Shown: positions 22,138 to 29,523, numbered from the stretch's first letter. The stretch is DNA of 40,365 bases from DASZPJ01 sp035550295 (GCA_035550295.1 DASZPJ010000015.1:1-40365); one strand, 5' to 3'. Made by a program: numbers and translations. Notes: generated from the sequence alone by a model not told the origin.

Positions 22138-23391
22138 CTATTCCTTCGTTATTACTAGGAGCTGGCGGGCGACGATCTGGTCTTCTCGGTAGTAGATCAA
22201 ATCTTCATCCCGAACCTGCTCAAACTTGACTCGATTATAGCCCAAATCGCTTATCTGGTCAATAAGAGGTAAGTGCTTGAATCGTTCTGGGTTCTGGGTT
22301 CTGGGTTCTGGGATGCGCCACGCCGGTACGGCCAAACACAATCGAGTGCCGGGTTTAATTTGATTGTGGATGTTTTGCAGGAATTTTTTGATGATCAGGT
22401 TGCACTCGGAAATGGTTTGGCTCAGTATTTCTGGCGTTGGTTGGCCGGTAAATGGGCGCCCGAGGTAAGTTTCGCTGGCCACGAAATCGAAATCTGGCGC
22501 CCAATTGTAAGATGTCGCGTCACCGACTTCCAATTGCCACTTTTGGCCAAAGTGCCATTGTGCTTGAATCCAATTGACGTTGTCGCGGCTGTACCGAACC
22601 ATGCGCTCGTCCAGGTCCGTGCCGTAAACGCGGTAGCCCATCAACATCGCTTCCAGCAGCGTTACGCCGGTGCCACAGAACGGATCCAGCACTGTTTTAT
22701 CGAGACCGGGAATCTTGACCGGTTGGTCAGCCGGAATGTCACAGATGTTGCTGAGCTCGGTTTCATCAAGTTGGCCAACAGCCAGGTTGATCAAAATTTG
22801 CGCCAGTTTTGGCGGTAGCATGCCGACTTTAGCGTCACGCATCGGGCGCTCGCGGTCGCGGCGGGTGTAAGATTCAATGTCCTGGACTTTGACGGTTTGG
22901 GCTACGACTGTTTTGCTGCCATCACGAATAAAGACCAGCTCCCAGCCGTGAGGGCCGGTTAGCTTGTTGTGGATCACTTGGGCGGCGTTCAGTTCGTTCG
23001 ATTTATTGGGAACAAGCCGTACTGGCCGACCAGTATTTTTGATAACTTTTTTCAGTTTCAAACCGGTCGCTTCAAGTTGCTTCAGTCCCACATTCAGCCC
23101 TATTTCGCTAAGGCCCAAAGTCATTTTGCCTTCGGGCATAGTTTGGGAATGGCCGGGTGAAACTTGAATTAAAAACTTCTCGATTTTGTGCCAGTCGGTG
23201 GTGTCGAGGGTCGTCAAAAGTTTGCAGAACTTGGTGCTGCCGCCCAGGCGATCAAAGGCCAGTAGGCAAGGGTCAACATCAACTATCACGGCGTGCGTGC
23301 CAACAGCTGTCAACTTGTCGCCCCCATACAAACTTTCCAGTTCGGCCACACCTAAAGCCGGCTGTCGCCCCAAAATCATCAAACTTTGCAT
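22138..23391 (-). CDS. Trm11-like tRNA/RNA (guanine-N2) methyltransferase
   Basis: With the start at 23391 (minus strand; -10 box TATACT six bases upstream) the protein has 417 residues. The C-terminal half is a class I methyltransferase of the UPF0020/Trm11 type: YTRRDRERPMRD, the SAM-binding DPFCGTG at 236-242, and GTDLDERM. At the usual N/D-PP-Y catalytic position it has SETYLG (about 306-311), a variant that keeps Tyr. The N-terminal half resembles the THUMP-containing partner domain. It probably modifies a guanosine in tRNA. Reading further upstream to 23529 is rejected because that segment is a repeat. It contains a tandem 7 bp repeat near its 3' end, and rpmA follows at once. Confidence 0.82.
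   Translation of the reverse strand: MQSLMILGRQPALGVAELESLYGGDKLTAVGTHAVIVDVDPCLLAFDRLGGSTKFCKLLTTLDTTDWHKIEKFLIQVSPGHSQTMPEGKMTLGLSEIGLNVGLKQLEATGLKLKKVIKNTGRPVRLVPNKSNELNAAQVIHNKLTGPHGWELVFIRDGSKTVVAQTVKVQDIESYTRRDRERPMRDAKVGMLPPKLAQILINLAVGQLDETELSNICDIPADQPVKIPGLDKTVLDPFCGTGVTLLEAMLMGYRVYGTDLDERMVRYSRDNVNWIQAQWHFGQKWQLEVGDATSYNWAPDFDFVASETYLGRPFTGQPTPEILSQTISECNLIIKKFLQNIHNQIKPGTRLCLAVPAWRIPEPRTQNPERFKHLPLIDQISDLGYNRVKFEQVRDEDLIYYREDQIVARQLLVITKE
22284..22311 (+). repeat. Tandem repeat, 4 perfect copies of GTTCTGG
   Basis: Four exact 7 bp units (22284-22290, 22291-22297, 22298-22304, 22305-22311) lie inside the methyltransferase gene and encode PEPRTQNPER on the minus strand. Gain or loss of one unit would shift the reading frame. 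Confidence 0.85.
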
Positions 23392-23397
23392 TCTACC

Positions 23398-23403
23398 AGT
23401 ATA
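23398..23403 (-). promoter_or_regulatory. -10 box TATACT (minus strand), leaderless promoter of the methyltransferase
   Basis: On the minus strand AGCTATACT ends 6 bases before the ATG at 23391. Confidence 0.6.
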
Positions 23404-23415
23404 GCTTTTAATTTT

Positions 23416-23506
23416 TGTCATGCCGAACTTGTTTCGGTACCCGTGCGAGCTCACTGGCCGACAAAACTTTAAAACGTATAGGTCCTGAAATAAATTCAGG
23501 ATGACA
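23416..23506. repeat. MITE/REP-like element with imperfect inverted ends
   Basis: The left end starts TGTCATGCCGAACTTG, the right end closes ATTCAGGATGACA. Comparing 22 bases, the inverted ends agree at 17. Each end is itself a hairpin (CCGAA/TTCGG and CCTGAA/TTCAGG). Translated leftward it gives VILNLFQDL and RNKFGMT, a phrase I know from interspersed repeats in many genomes. It fills the space between two divergent promoters. Confidence 0.7.
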
Positions 23507-23517
23507 AAGAGAGAGGC

Positions 23518-23523
23518 TATAAT
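23518..23523 (+). promoter_or_regulatory. -10 box TATAAT, leaderless promoter of the flippase-like gene
   Basis: GGCTATAAT ends 6 bases before ATG 23530, right beside the repeat element. Confidence 0.6.
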
Positions 23524-23529
23524 GGTCAC

Positions 23530-24594
23530 ATGAGCGAAACGAGCTGGCTGGGCCAGCGCTGGAAGCTGATCTTAAATCTAGTGACTTTGGGGGCTTTGGC
23601 TTTTCTGATCTACGCCACGCGCCATCAATTGGGCCAAACTGTCGGTAATTTACGCCATGTCCATGGTTGGTTGCTGCTCCTTATGATCCCAGTGGAGGCG
23701 GTGAATTACCACGCCCAGACCAAACTGTACCAACGATTATTCGGGCTAGTCGGCAATAACTTGCCATACAAATTCTTGTACAAAACTTCGCTGGAATTGA
23801 ACTTTGTGAACCATGTCTTCCCAAGTGGCGGCGTGACTGGCATTAGCTATTTTGGCCTAAGGATGCGCAATGGCGAAGAACTGACTGGCGGCAAAGCGAC
23901 GCTGGTGCAGGTGATGAAGTTAGCCCTGCAATTCCTGTCATTTGAAGTGTTGATAGTTTTTGGCTTGCTGTGTTTGGCGACGGTTGGGCGGGTGAACAAT
24001 CTGATCATCCTGGTGGCCACGGCGTTGTCGACGCTGTTGCTGGTCGGCACGTTAGGCTTTGCTTACATTGTGGGCAGCCAGGCCCGTATCAACCAGTTCT
24101 TTACCGCGGTCACAAAGTTAGTCAATCGGGTGATTCAACTTGTTCGGCCCAAACACCCCGAAACTATCAATATTTCCGGAGCCAAAAGGTTGTTCAATGA
24201 TTTTCATGCCAATTACCAGCACATTGTTGGCCGTTGGCGCGAGCTGCGCGGGCCGTTTGGCTATGCCTTTTTGGCAAACTTAACAGAAGTGTTAGCGGTT
24301 TATGTAGTCTACTTGGCGTTTGGTAAATTGGTGAACTTCGGGGCGATCATATTGGCCTACGCGATCGCTAACTTTGCCGGTCTGGTCAGCGTGCTGCCGG
24401 GCGGCATCGGTATTTACGAAGGCTTGATGACGGCGGTGCTAGCCAGTACCGGCATTAGCCCGAGCGTAAGTTTGCCGGTGACGGTAATGTACCGCGTGGT
24501 GAATACGCTTATCCAGATTCCACCCGGCTATTATTTGTACCAGTTGGCTTTGAAGCGGGGGGATCGTCCGCCGGGAGCGCCGGGTGCAGCCTGA
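23530..24594 (+). CDS. Lysylphosphatidylglycerol synthase TM region/UPF0104-like membrane protein
   Basis: The 354-residue protein is an integral membrane protein with about seven or eight helices, of the PF03706 type (the flippase-like part of MprF, also found alone). Typical pieces are the N-terminal helix, NFVNHVFPSGGVTGISYFGLRM in the first half, and FAGLVSVLPGGIGIYEGLMT in the second, with the signature Pro-Gly-Gly-x-Gly-x-x-Glu. Stand-alone members are thought to move or handle lipids or lipid-linked sugars; the substrate here is unknown. No aminoacyl-transferase domain follows. The xseA GTG start overlaps its last 11 bases. Confidence 0.85.
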   Translation: MSETSWLGQRWKLILNLVTLGALAFLIYATRHQLGQTVGNLRHVHGWLLLLMIPVEAVNYHAQTKLYQRLFGLVGNNLPYKFLYKTSLELNFVNHVFPSGGVTGISYFGLRMRNGEELTGGKATLVQVMKLALQFLSFEVLIVFGLLCLATVGRVNNLIILVATALSTLLLVGTLGFAYIVGSQARINQFFTAVTKLVNRVIQLVRPKHPETINISGAKRLFNDFHANYQHIVGRWRELRGPFGYAFLANLTEVLAVYVVYLAFGKLVNFGAIILAYAIANFAGLVSVLPGGIGIYEGLMTAVLASTGISPSVSLPVTVMYRVVNTLIQIPPGYYLYQLALKRGDRPPGAPGAA

Positions 24595-25714
24595 GACTGT
24601 GGATGTGGAGCTGGGCGTTAGCGAGTTTGTAGCGCTCGTCAATCAAACCTTTGAATTTGCCATGCCGAATATTGTGGTCAGTGGTGAACTGGCCAATTTT
24701 CGAGTCAGCAAAGGCAAATGGGTGTACTTTGACCTCAAGGACGAGCTGTCGACTTTGAAATGTTTTGGTACGATCTACGCACTGCCTGGGCCGTTGGAAG
24801 ACGGCATGCTGCTTAAAGTCCGAGGTGCGCCACGGTTGCACAACTTGTATGGCTTTAGCTTTAACGTCCAAACCATCCAACCAGCCGGCGAAGGCAGTTT
24901 GCGGCGGGCAGCAGACCTGCTGCAAGCCAAGCTGGCGGCCGAGGGTTTATTCGACCCGGCACGTAAGCGCACTTTGCCATATCCACCACGGCGGCTTGGT
25001 TTGATCACCTCAGCCCAATCAGCCGCGTATGCGGACTTTGTAAAGATTTTGAACGCTCGCTGGGGCGGTTTGCAAGTTGATTTAATCGATGTTCAGGTGC
25101 AGGGCGAAGTTGCACCAGGCCAGATCGTAACCGCTATACACGAGTTCAACTCAGCTCCCGAACCGCCGGAAGTTTTGGTGGTAATCCGTGGTGGTGGCAG
25201 TGCTGAGGACTTGGCGGCGTTTAATACCGAAAGTGTGACTCGGGCAGTGGCCGCCAGCCGTGTGCCGACGTTGGTGGCGATTGGCCATGAAGTTGATGTT
25301 AGTTTGGCAGAACTTGCCGCTGATGTTCGGGCCAGCACACCCAGCAATGCTGCCGAGTTATTGGTGCCGGACCGCAAATCCGAACTGCTGGCGCTGCATG
25401 AAGCCAGCAAACTTTTAGCGTCCAGCCTGGCCCAAACCGTCAAAGACGCCCGAGTAGAGTTAAAACAATCGAGCCTGAATCTTGACCAAACTATGCAGCT
25501 CCTGCTGTCCGAGACTAGTCGCAAACTAACTCTCAAGCGCCAGCTGCTAGTAGTTTTTAACCCACGTGAAGCTTTGAAGCGCGGTTACGCTATAATCCGG
25601 GCAGAAAATGGCTTGGTGACTTCCGTAAAATCATTAAAGACTGGCCAAAAATTCCAGCTAGAAATGCACGATGGCGTGGCTGCGGCCGTGATCAATCAAG
25701 TCACAAAAGATTGA
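24584..25714 (+). CDS. xseA: Exodeoxyribonuclease VII large subunit
   Basis: XseA with XseB forms exonuclease VII, which degrades single-stranded DNA. The 376-residue product starts with an OB fold (VSGELANFRVSKGKWVYFDLKD), followed by the catalytic domain with GLITSAQSAAYADF, VVIRGGGSAEDLAAFN, and VAIGHEVDVSLAELAADVRASTPS, split here as seen in order. The C-terminal coiled coil that binds XseB is short: 376 residues against about 400-450 usual. The GTG start at 24584 lies inside the upstream gene, so translation is probably coupled. It ends with TGA 12 bp before xseB, which has its own -10. Confidence 0.95.
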   Translation: MQPETVDVELGVSEFVALVNQTFEFAMPNIVVSGELANFRVSKGKWVYFDLKDELSTLKCFGTIYALPGPLEDGMLLKVRGAPRLHNLYGFSFNVQTIQPAGEGSLRRAADLLQAKLAAEGLFDPARKRTLPYPPRRLGLITSAQSAAYADFVKILNARWGGLQVDLIDVQVQGEVAPGQIVTAIHEFNSAPEPPEVLVVIRGGGSAEDLAAFNTESVTRAVAASRVPTLVAIGHEVDVSLAELAADVRASTPSNAAELLVPDRKSELLALHEASKLLASSLAQTVKDARVELKQSSLNLDQTMQLLLSETSRKLTLKRQLLVVFNPREALKRGYAIIRAENGLVTSVKSLKTGQKFQLEMHDGVAAAVINQVTKD

Positions 25715-25720
25715 TACAAT
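25715..25720 (+). promoter_or_regulatory. -10 box TACAAT, leaderless promoter of xseB
   Basis: GATACAAT starts directly after the xseA TGA and ends 6 bases before ATG 25727. Confidence 0.55.
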
Positions 25721-25726
25721 ACTCAT

Positions 25727-25924
25727 ATGACCAAATCCGTAGACTACCAAACCTTGAGCGCTGAGCTGGAAGAAATCCTGGCCAAGTTACAAAGCGGGGA
25801 ACTAGACGTCGATGCGGCGTTGCCGGCTTACGAACGCGGCATGGAGCTGGTCAAGCAGCTGGAAGAATACCTCAAGACAGCTGAAAATAAAGTGTCGCAG
25901 TTGAAAGCCAAGCCGGCCAAGTAA
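25727..25924 (+). CDS. xseB: Exodeoxyribonuclease VII small subunit
   Basis: The 65-residue protein is the helical small subunit: YQTLSAELEEILAKLQSGEL and a second helix ending in EYLKTAENKVSQLKAK. Several XseB chains wrap the coiled coil of one XseA. Length is normal for the family (60-80). It follows xseA by 12 bp and its TAA overlaps the ATG of the next gene by one base, so the next gene is translationally coupled. The -10 box at 25715-25720 may raise its level above that of xseA, which would suit the several-to-one stoichiometry. Confidence 0.93.
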   Translation: MTKSVDYQTLSAELEEILAKLQSGELDVDAALPAYERGMELVKQLEEYLKTAENKVSQLKAKPAK

Positions 25925-26409
25925 TGGTCATTTTTTTGATAGCACTGGCGCTGGCCATTTGTTTTGGCGGCGTATTGCTGGTCGGCGCACCGTATTTGCC
26001 GACGCTTAAACCCCAGATAGCTGCCGCCTTGGAACTGGCTGATTTAAAACCCGGTGATCATTTGCTGGAACTGGGCTGTGGTGACGGCCGGGTGGCACTG
26101 GCCGCTGCGCGGGCTGGGCTAAGGGTTACCGGCTATGAACTTAATCCGCTATTGGCAGTGGTTGCCCGGATTCGCACCTGGCGTTACCGCAAACAAGTCA
26201 AAATTATCTGCGCGGACTTTTGGCAAACTGATTGGCCGCCAGCCGAAGCCGTTTTTGTGTTTTTGCTTGATCGTTTTATGTCCAAGCTGGACAAAAAGCT
26301 AGATAGTTACCAGCCAAAACCGATCAAACTCGTTAGTTTTGCTTTTAAGGTTCCGGGCAAAAGTCCGACCGCCAAAAAATCCGGGGTCTACCTGTATACC
26401 TACCACTAA
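25924..26409 (+). CDS. Membrane-anchored class I SAM methyltransferase
   Basis: The 161-residue protein begins with one hydrophobic helix (about residues 2-22, then VGAPYLPT). A compact methyltransferase follows: motif I LLELGCGDGRVALAAARAG, motif II YELNP with an acidic ligand for SAM, and CADFWQTD. The rest of the usual C-terminal sheet is present to about residue 160, but there is no substrate domain. Such small anchored methyltransferases are common hypotheticals in CPR genomes. The target cannot be told. Its ATG overlaps the xseB stop (TAATG), so it belongs to the xse operon. Confidence 0.8.
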   Translation: MVIFLIALALAICFGGVLLVGAPYLPTLKPQIAAALELADLKPGDHLLELGCGDGRVALAAARAGLRVTGYELNPLLAVVARIRTWRYRKQVKIICADFWQTDWPPAEAVFVFLLDRFMSKLDKKLDSYQPKPIKLVSFAFKVPGKSPTAKKSGVYLYTYH

Positions 26410-26416
26410 GATGTGC

Positions 26417-26422
26417 TATCAT
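26417..26422 (+). promoter_or_regulatory. -10 box TATCAT, leaderless promoter
   Basis: TGTGCTATCAT ends 7 bases before ATG 26430. Confidence 0.6.
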
Positions 26423-26429
26423 TTTTATT

Positions 26430-27104
26430 ATGTTAAAGCATAACCAGGACGGTTCAGTCGGTGTAGTAGTCGGCTTTGTGATCCTTAGCTTATTCTTTGT
26501 CGGTGCCGCCGGTTTTGGAGTTTGGGCTTTCGCTGGCCGGCAAGACTACAAAGATAATGTTGATAGCAAAATCAACACCGCCGTCGGTGCCGCCAAGTCA
26601 GCAACCCAGCAAGCCGATGCCACCAAGTATGCCGAACAGGCGAAAAGCCCGCTCAGTACCTACAATGGCCCGGAAGCCTACGGCAGTTTAGTTATCAATT
26701 TTCCAAAGACCTGGAGCGGCTATGTGGACTCTACGGGCAGTAACGATGCCTTAGTCAATGCTTATTTCTACCCCGGGACGGTGCCGGCCCTTGGTTCGGA
26801 TAGCTCAACCTTTGCCCTAAGGGTAGAGGTTGCTGGCCAATCCTACAGCCAAACCGTCCAAAACTTCAAAAACCAATCCAGCACTAATTCGGCGCTGGCT
26901 TTTAAGGCTTACGCTTTGCCGCAGTTGCCAAAAGTGATTGGTGTACGCATGCAGGGCAAACTCCAATTTAGCGGCAACTTCCGTACAGTTGACATGGTGA
27001 TTTTGCCGCTGCGCTCTGACACGCTGGAAATCTGGACCGAAGGCAGCCAGTTTGAGGCCGACTTCAATAAGTATATTTTGCCAAACTTTAGCTTCTCGCC
27101 CTGA
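26430..27104 (+). CDS. Membrane-anchored extracytoplasmic protein of unknown function
   Basis: The 224-residue product has a short N-terminus (MLKHNQDGSVG), one membrane helix (about 10-35), a helical linker with Ala/Lys/Asp, and a soluble domain (about 75-224) with GSLVINFPKTWSGYVDSTG and QFEADFNKYILPNF. The pattern resembles small anchored domains in CPR and Gram-positive bacteria that carry a beta-rich sensor-like fold; I cannot name the family. It is a separate transcription unit and ends TGA before a short inverted repeat. Confidence 0.6.
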   Translation: MLKHNQDGSVGVVVGFVILSLFFVGAAGFGVWAFAGRQDYKDNVDSKINTAVGAAKSATQQADATKYAEQAKSPLSTYNGPEAYGSLVINFPKTWSGYVDSTGSNDALVNAYFYPGTVPALGSDSSTFALRVEVAGQSYSQTVQNFKNQSSTNSALAFKAYALPQLPKVIGVRMQGKLQFSGNFRTVDMVILPLRSDTLEIWTEGSQFEADFNKYILPNFSFSP

Positions 27105-27119
27105 TTTAGTCTTTAATCG

Positions 27120-27150
27120 CTAGTCTTTAGAGTTTATGACCAAAGACTAG
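27120..27150 (+). other. Inverted repeat between two genes
   Basis: CTAGTCTTT (27120-27128) pairs exactly with AAAGACTAG (27142-27150) across a 13-base loop. TAGTCTTT also occurs at 27108-27115 and AGACTC is repeated at 27151 and 27158. No T-tract follows, so a classical terminator is doubtful. Confidence 0.4.
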
Positions 27151-27170
27151 AGACTCAAGACTCACCAGTG

Positions 27171-27192
27171 TATACTGAACTCAGACAGGAGG
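27171..27192 (+). promoter_or_regulatory. -10 box TATACT and Shine-Dalgarno AGGAGG for the kinase-like gene
   Basis: TATACT (27171-27176) sits inside the reading frame that opens with GTG 27168, so that GTG cannot be transcribed from it. AGGAGG (27187-27192), eight bases before TTG 27201, marks the real start. Confidence 0.6.
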
Positions 27193-27200
27193 GTACGGCT

Positions 27201-27920
27201 TTGGCGGCGCCAACAAGCGGTGGGACACCAGTGTTGTCACAACAACTGTTGCTCAGCATAGCCGAAGAGCTAAAGCTGCCGTTGCTGCAAATCGCCAGGC
27301 AGGCCGAACTGGGACAGCTGCATGGCCAAGCCGAGCTGCCCCTAATCCGGACCACGGCCGAATCAGCCCTCCAGCTACTTGATAATTACGCTATGGCGGT
27401 TCGCCTAAAGCTTGAACCCGGGCAATTTACTATTGAATCGGTATCTATTTCATCTGTTTTGTACGATGCCGGCCAACAACTCGACGCCTTGGCCAAAGCT
27501 TACGACGTTAAATTACAACTGAATATTGGTGGCAAGTTTGGCCCGGTGCAGGCTCACCGACAAGGCTTGCAGGCGGCACTGGTTTCCTTGGGCGCAGCGC
27601 TGATCGAAGCCTTGCCAGCCCAGTCTGACCAGCCGCAACTGAAATTAGAACTGGCGGCGCACCGCAGTCGCTACGGCATCGTGGCCGGTGTTTATTCAGA
27701 TATTCGCCAGCCCAGCCAGGAAGCTTTGCAACGCGGCCGCGAACTCCAGCGTCGCAGCCGCCAGCCTATGCTTGGTTTTAGCCACACCAGCGCGGCTGGT
27801 ATTTTTGTGGCCGATGCGATTCTAAATGCCATGCAACTTAGTCTCAAGCACTCGCGCCACCACGGCCTGTACGGCTTGGGAGCGGTGCTGCAGCCAAATT
27901 ATCAACTTCAATTGGTGTAG
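27201..27920 (+). CDS. Degenerate histidine-kinase-like protein (pseudo-kinase)
   Basis: The start is TTG 27201 (AGGAGG upstream), giving 239 residues. Residues 19-35 (SIAEELKLPLLQIARQ) line up with the HELRTPL box of HisKA domains, but the phosphorylated His is Glu22. A second helix (AESALQLLDNYAMAVRLKLE) and the segment SVLYDAGQQLDALAKAYDVK follow, as in kinase dimerisation and ATPase domains. In the ATPase-like part the N-box Asn is missing and the G-boxes are reduced to SAAGIFVADAILNAMQLS. It has no sensor or membrane part. It probably cannot phosphorylate. Five bp downstream lies a receiver-like gene. Confidence 0.6.
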   Translation: MAAPTSGGTPVLSQQLLLSIAEELKLPLLQIARQAELGQLHGQAELPLIRTTAESALQLLDNYAMAVRLKLEPGQFTIESVSISSVLYDAGQQLDALAKAYDVKLQLNIGGKFGPVQAHRQGLQAALVSLGAALIEALPAQSDQPQLKLELAAHRSRYGIVAGVYSDIRQPSQEALQRGRELQRRSRQPMLGFSHTSAAGIFVADAILNAMQLSLKHSRHHGLYGLGAVLQPNYQLQLV

Positions 27921-27925
27921 ACAAG

Positions 27926-28321
27926 ATGGCGCAGATTTTACTGGTAGAGCCAGACCAACTATTAGCCAAAACCTACGCCGCCGGCCTGACTTATGCCGGC
28001 CATAATGTGGTGGCGGCACGCACGGCCCAGTCAGCCGTCCAGGCCGCTGACGCCTTGCAACCAGATTTGGTGGTGCTGGAACTCCAGCTGGTTGAGCATT
28101 CCGGCGTTGAGTTTTTGTATGAATTCCGTAGCTACAGTGAGTGGCAAAATGTACCGGTAATGATCCACAGCCACGTACCGCCAGCTGAGTTTAACAGTCA
28201 TTTACAGCTGCTGAAAGACGAGCTCGGTGTGCAGGTATACCTCTATAAACCAGCTACTTCGCTGCAATTTTTGTTGGAAACGGTAACTGACCAATTAGCA
28301 TTGGCGGGTGCGCCAAGCTAG
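27926..28321 (+). CDS. Degenerate receiver-domain protein (pseudo-receiver)
   Basis: The 131-residue protein has the receiver fold pattern (MAQILLVEPDQLLAKTYAAG, then DLVVLELQLVEHSGVEFLYE). The phospho-acceptor Asp is Glu52, and the acidic pair is Glu-Pro-Asp instead of Glu-Asp-Asp. The Thr/Ser switch position reads IHSHV, and Lys108 in YLYKP is kept. Glu in place of Asp often mimics the phosphorylated state. It follows the pseudo-kinase gene by 5 bp and precedes recO by 1 bp, so the three form an operon. There is no output domain. Confidence 0.8.
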   Translation: MAQILLVEPDQLLAKTYAAGLTYAGHNVVAARTAQSAVQAADALQPDLVVLELQLVEHSGVEFLYEFRSYSEWQNVPVMIHSHVPPAEFNSHLQLLKDELGVQVYLYKPATSLQFLLETVTDQLALAGAPS

Positions 28322-28322
28322 C

Positions 28323-29015
28323 ATGAAGCAATTCGTGACCAGCGCGATTGTGCTAAGGCGCACTAATTTTGGCGAGGCCGATCGCATCATCACGGTCCTG
28401 ACGCCAGACCACGGCAAATTGCGCCTGATGGCCAAAGGCGCGCGGCGGATGAAGTCCAAGCTGGCTGGCGGCATCGATCTTTTCAGTGTCAGCGACCTGA
28501 CTGTGCTGCCGGGCAAGGGTGATATCGGCACGCTGGTCAGCAGCCGGATGCAGCGGCATTACGGCGAGATCGTGAAAGATCTTAACCGTACACAGCTAGG
28601 CTATGAACTTATCAAACAGCTGGACAAAATTACCGAAGACGCCGCCGAAACTGATTACTTCGCGGTACTCGACCAAGTCCTGGCCGGCCTGAATGATGCC
28701 GGGATCGACATGGCCTTTATCCGGCTATGGTTCGACGCGCAGTTGCTACGGCTCGGTGGTCACTCGCCAAATTTGCGTACCGACACGGCCAGCCAACCGT
28801 TGGACGCCAGCAAGCGCTATAAGTTTGACTTCGACGACATGGCCTTTACGCTGGAACCGCGTGGCCACTTCAATGCCAAATACATTAAGTTCCTACGCCT
28901 GGTTTTCAGCCCACATTCTTTGGTCGATATCGCCAAAGTGCAGGGCGCCGACGAGCTGCTAAAAGCCAGCCAGCTACTTATCCAGACTATGTTTACCACA
29001 TATATTCCGGTATAA
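28323..29015 (+). CDS. recO: DNA repair protein RecO
   Basis: RecO anneals single strands and helps RecR load RecA at gaps. The 230-residue protein begins MKQFVTSAIVLRRTNFGEAD, the typical OB-fold start, so ATG 28323 is preferred over the in-frame GTG at 28308. It continues with LRLMAKGARRMKSKLAGGIDLF and a helical C-terminal domain ending LIQTMF. The zinc-binding cysteines of many RecO proteins are absent: the region reads GGHSPNLRTDTASQPL and the whole protein has no Cys, as in some Gram-negative RecO. It lies directly behind the two degenerate signalling genes. The stop codon overlaps the -10 box of the next gene. Confidence 0.9.
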   Translation: MKQFVTSAIVLRRTNFGEADRIITVLTPDHGKLRLMAKGARRMKSKLAGGIDLFSVSDLTVLPGKGDIGTLVSSRMQRHYGEIVKDLNRTQLGYELIKQLDKITEDAAETDYFAVLDQVLAGLNDAGIDMAFIRLWFDAQLLRLGGHSPNLRTDTASQPLDASKRYKFDFDDMAFTLEPRGHFNAKYIKFLRLVFSPHSLVDIAKVQGADELLKASQLLIQTMFTTYIPV

Positions 29016-29033
29016 TGCGAATCACTAGAGGAG
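29011..29033 (+). promoter_or_regulatory. -10 box TATAAT overlapping the recO stop, with Shine-Dalgarno
   Basis: TATAAT (29011-29016) contains the recO TAA. AGAGGAG (29027-29033) precedes ATG 29041. Confidence 0.6.
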
Positions 29034-29040
29034 ACTTCAT

Positions 29041-29523
29041 ATGGCCGCATTTAATGAAATGACTACAGGGCAGAAAATTATTACTACTTCAGTCGGGCTG
29101 GTCTTAGCAGCAGACATTAGTTCGCAGTTCTACAACTTTTTACACGATGATGAAAGGCAGGTTAATAAGGGGGTAGCCGCGTGCGCAGCCAACCTTGTTG
29201 ATCATTCAGTCCAAGTCACAGAACTACCGTCTGGTTGCCACAAATCTGACGGCGGCATTAAAACTACTTCGATCGAGCAAGTAACGTACACGAACGGAAG
29301 TATTACCAATAGCACTCATATTGCTACAAGCTTTACATTACCAAGCGCCGAAAAGTATACCTCTATAAATAAAGTTGATGCCGGTAATGTGTTAGCTGAT
29401 GACATTTTGGCAGTCTTTCTTGGTGCTGGAATCTCCACTGCTGTAGTGATGGGCGGATTAGTGGTGGCTGACTTAGAGCTAGTACCCGGTAGCGAGATAG
29501 GCGGCGAGCTTGATGTAGTATAG
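29041..29523 (+). CDS. Small membrane protein of unknown function
   Basis: The 160-residue product has a hydrophobic segment at about 13-28 and another at about 122-145 (ILAVFLGAGISTAVVMGGLV), with a Thr/Ser/Asn-rich loop of about 90 residues between them. Two Cys in the loop (CAANLVDHSV and SGCHKSDG) could form a disulfide if it faces outward. The C-terminus is acidic. No family is recognised. It has its own promoter and a good Shine-Dalgarno, and lies between recO and glyQS. Confidence 0.6.
   Translation: MAAFNEMTTGQKIITTSVGLVLAADISSQFYNFLHDDERQVNKGVAACAANLVDHSVQVTELPSGCHKSDGGIKTTSIEQVTYTNGSITNSTHIATSFTLPSAEKYTSINKVDAGNVLADDILAVFLGAGISTAVVMGGLVVADLELVPGSEIGGELDVV

Noticed and set aside
22273..22818. 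Plus-strand open frame of 181 codons opposite the methyltransferase
   Set aside because: Antisense to a conserved SAM-binding domain and has no start signals.
23392..23529. N-terminal extension of the methyltransferase to 23529
   Set aside because: The extra residues come from the inverted-repeat element and lie upstream of the TATACT promoter at 23398-23403.
27168..27200. GTG start at 27168 for the pseudo-kinase
   Set aside because: The -10 box TATACT falls in it and AGGAGG points to TTG 27201.
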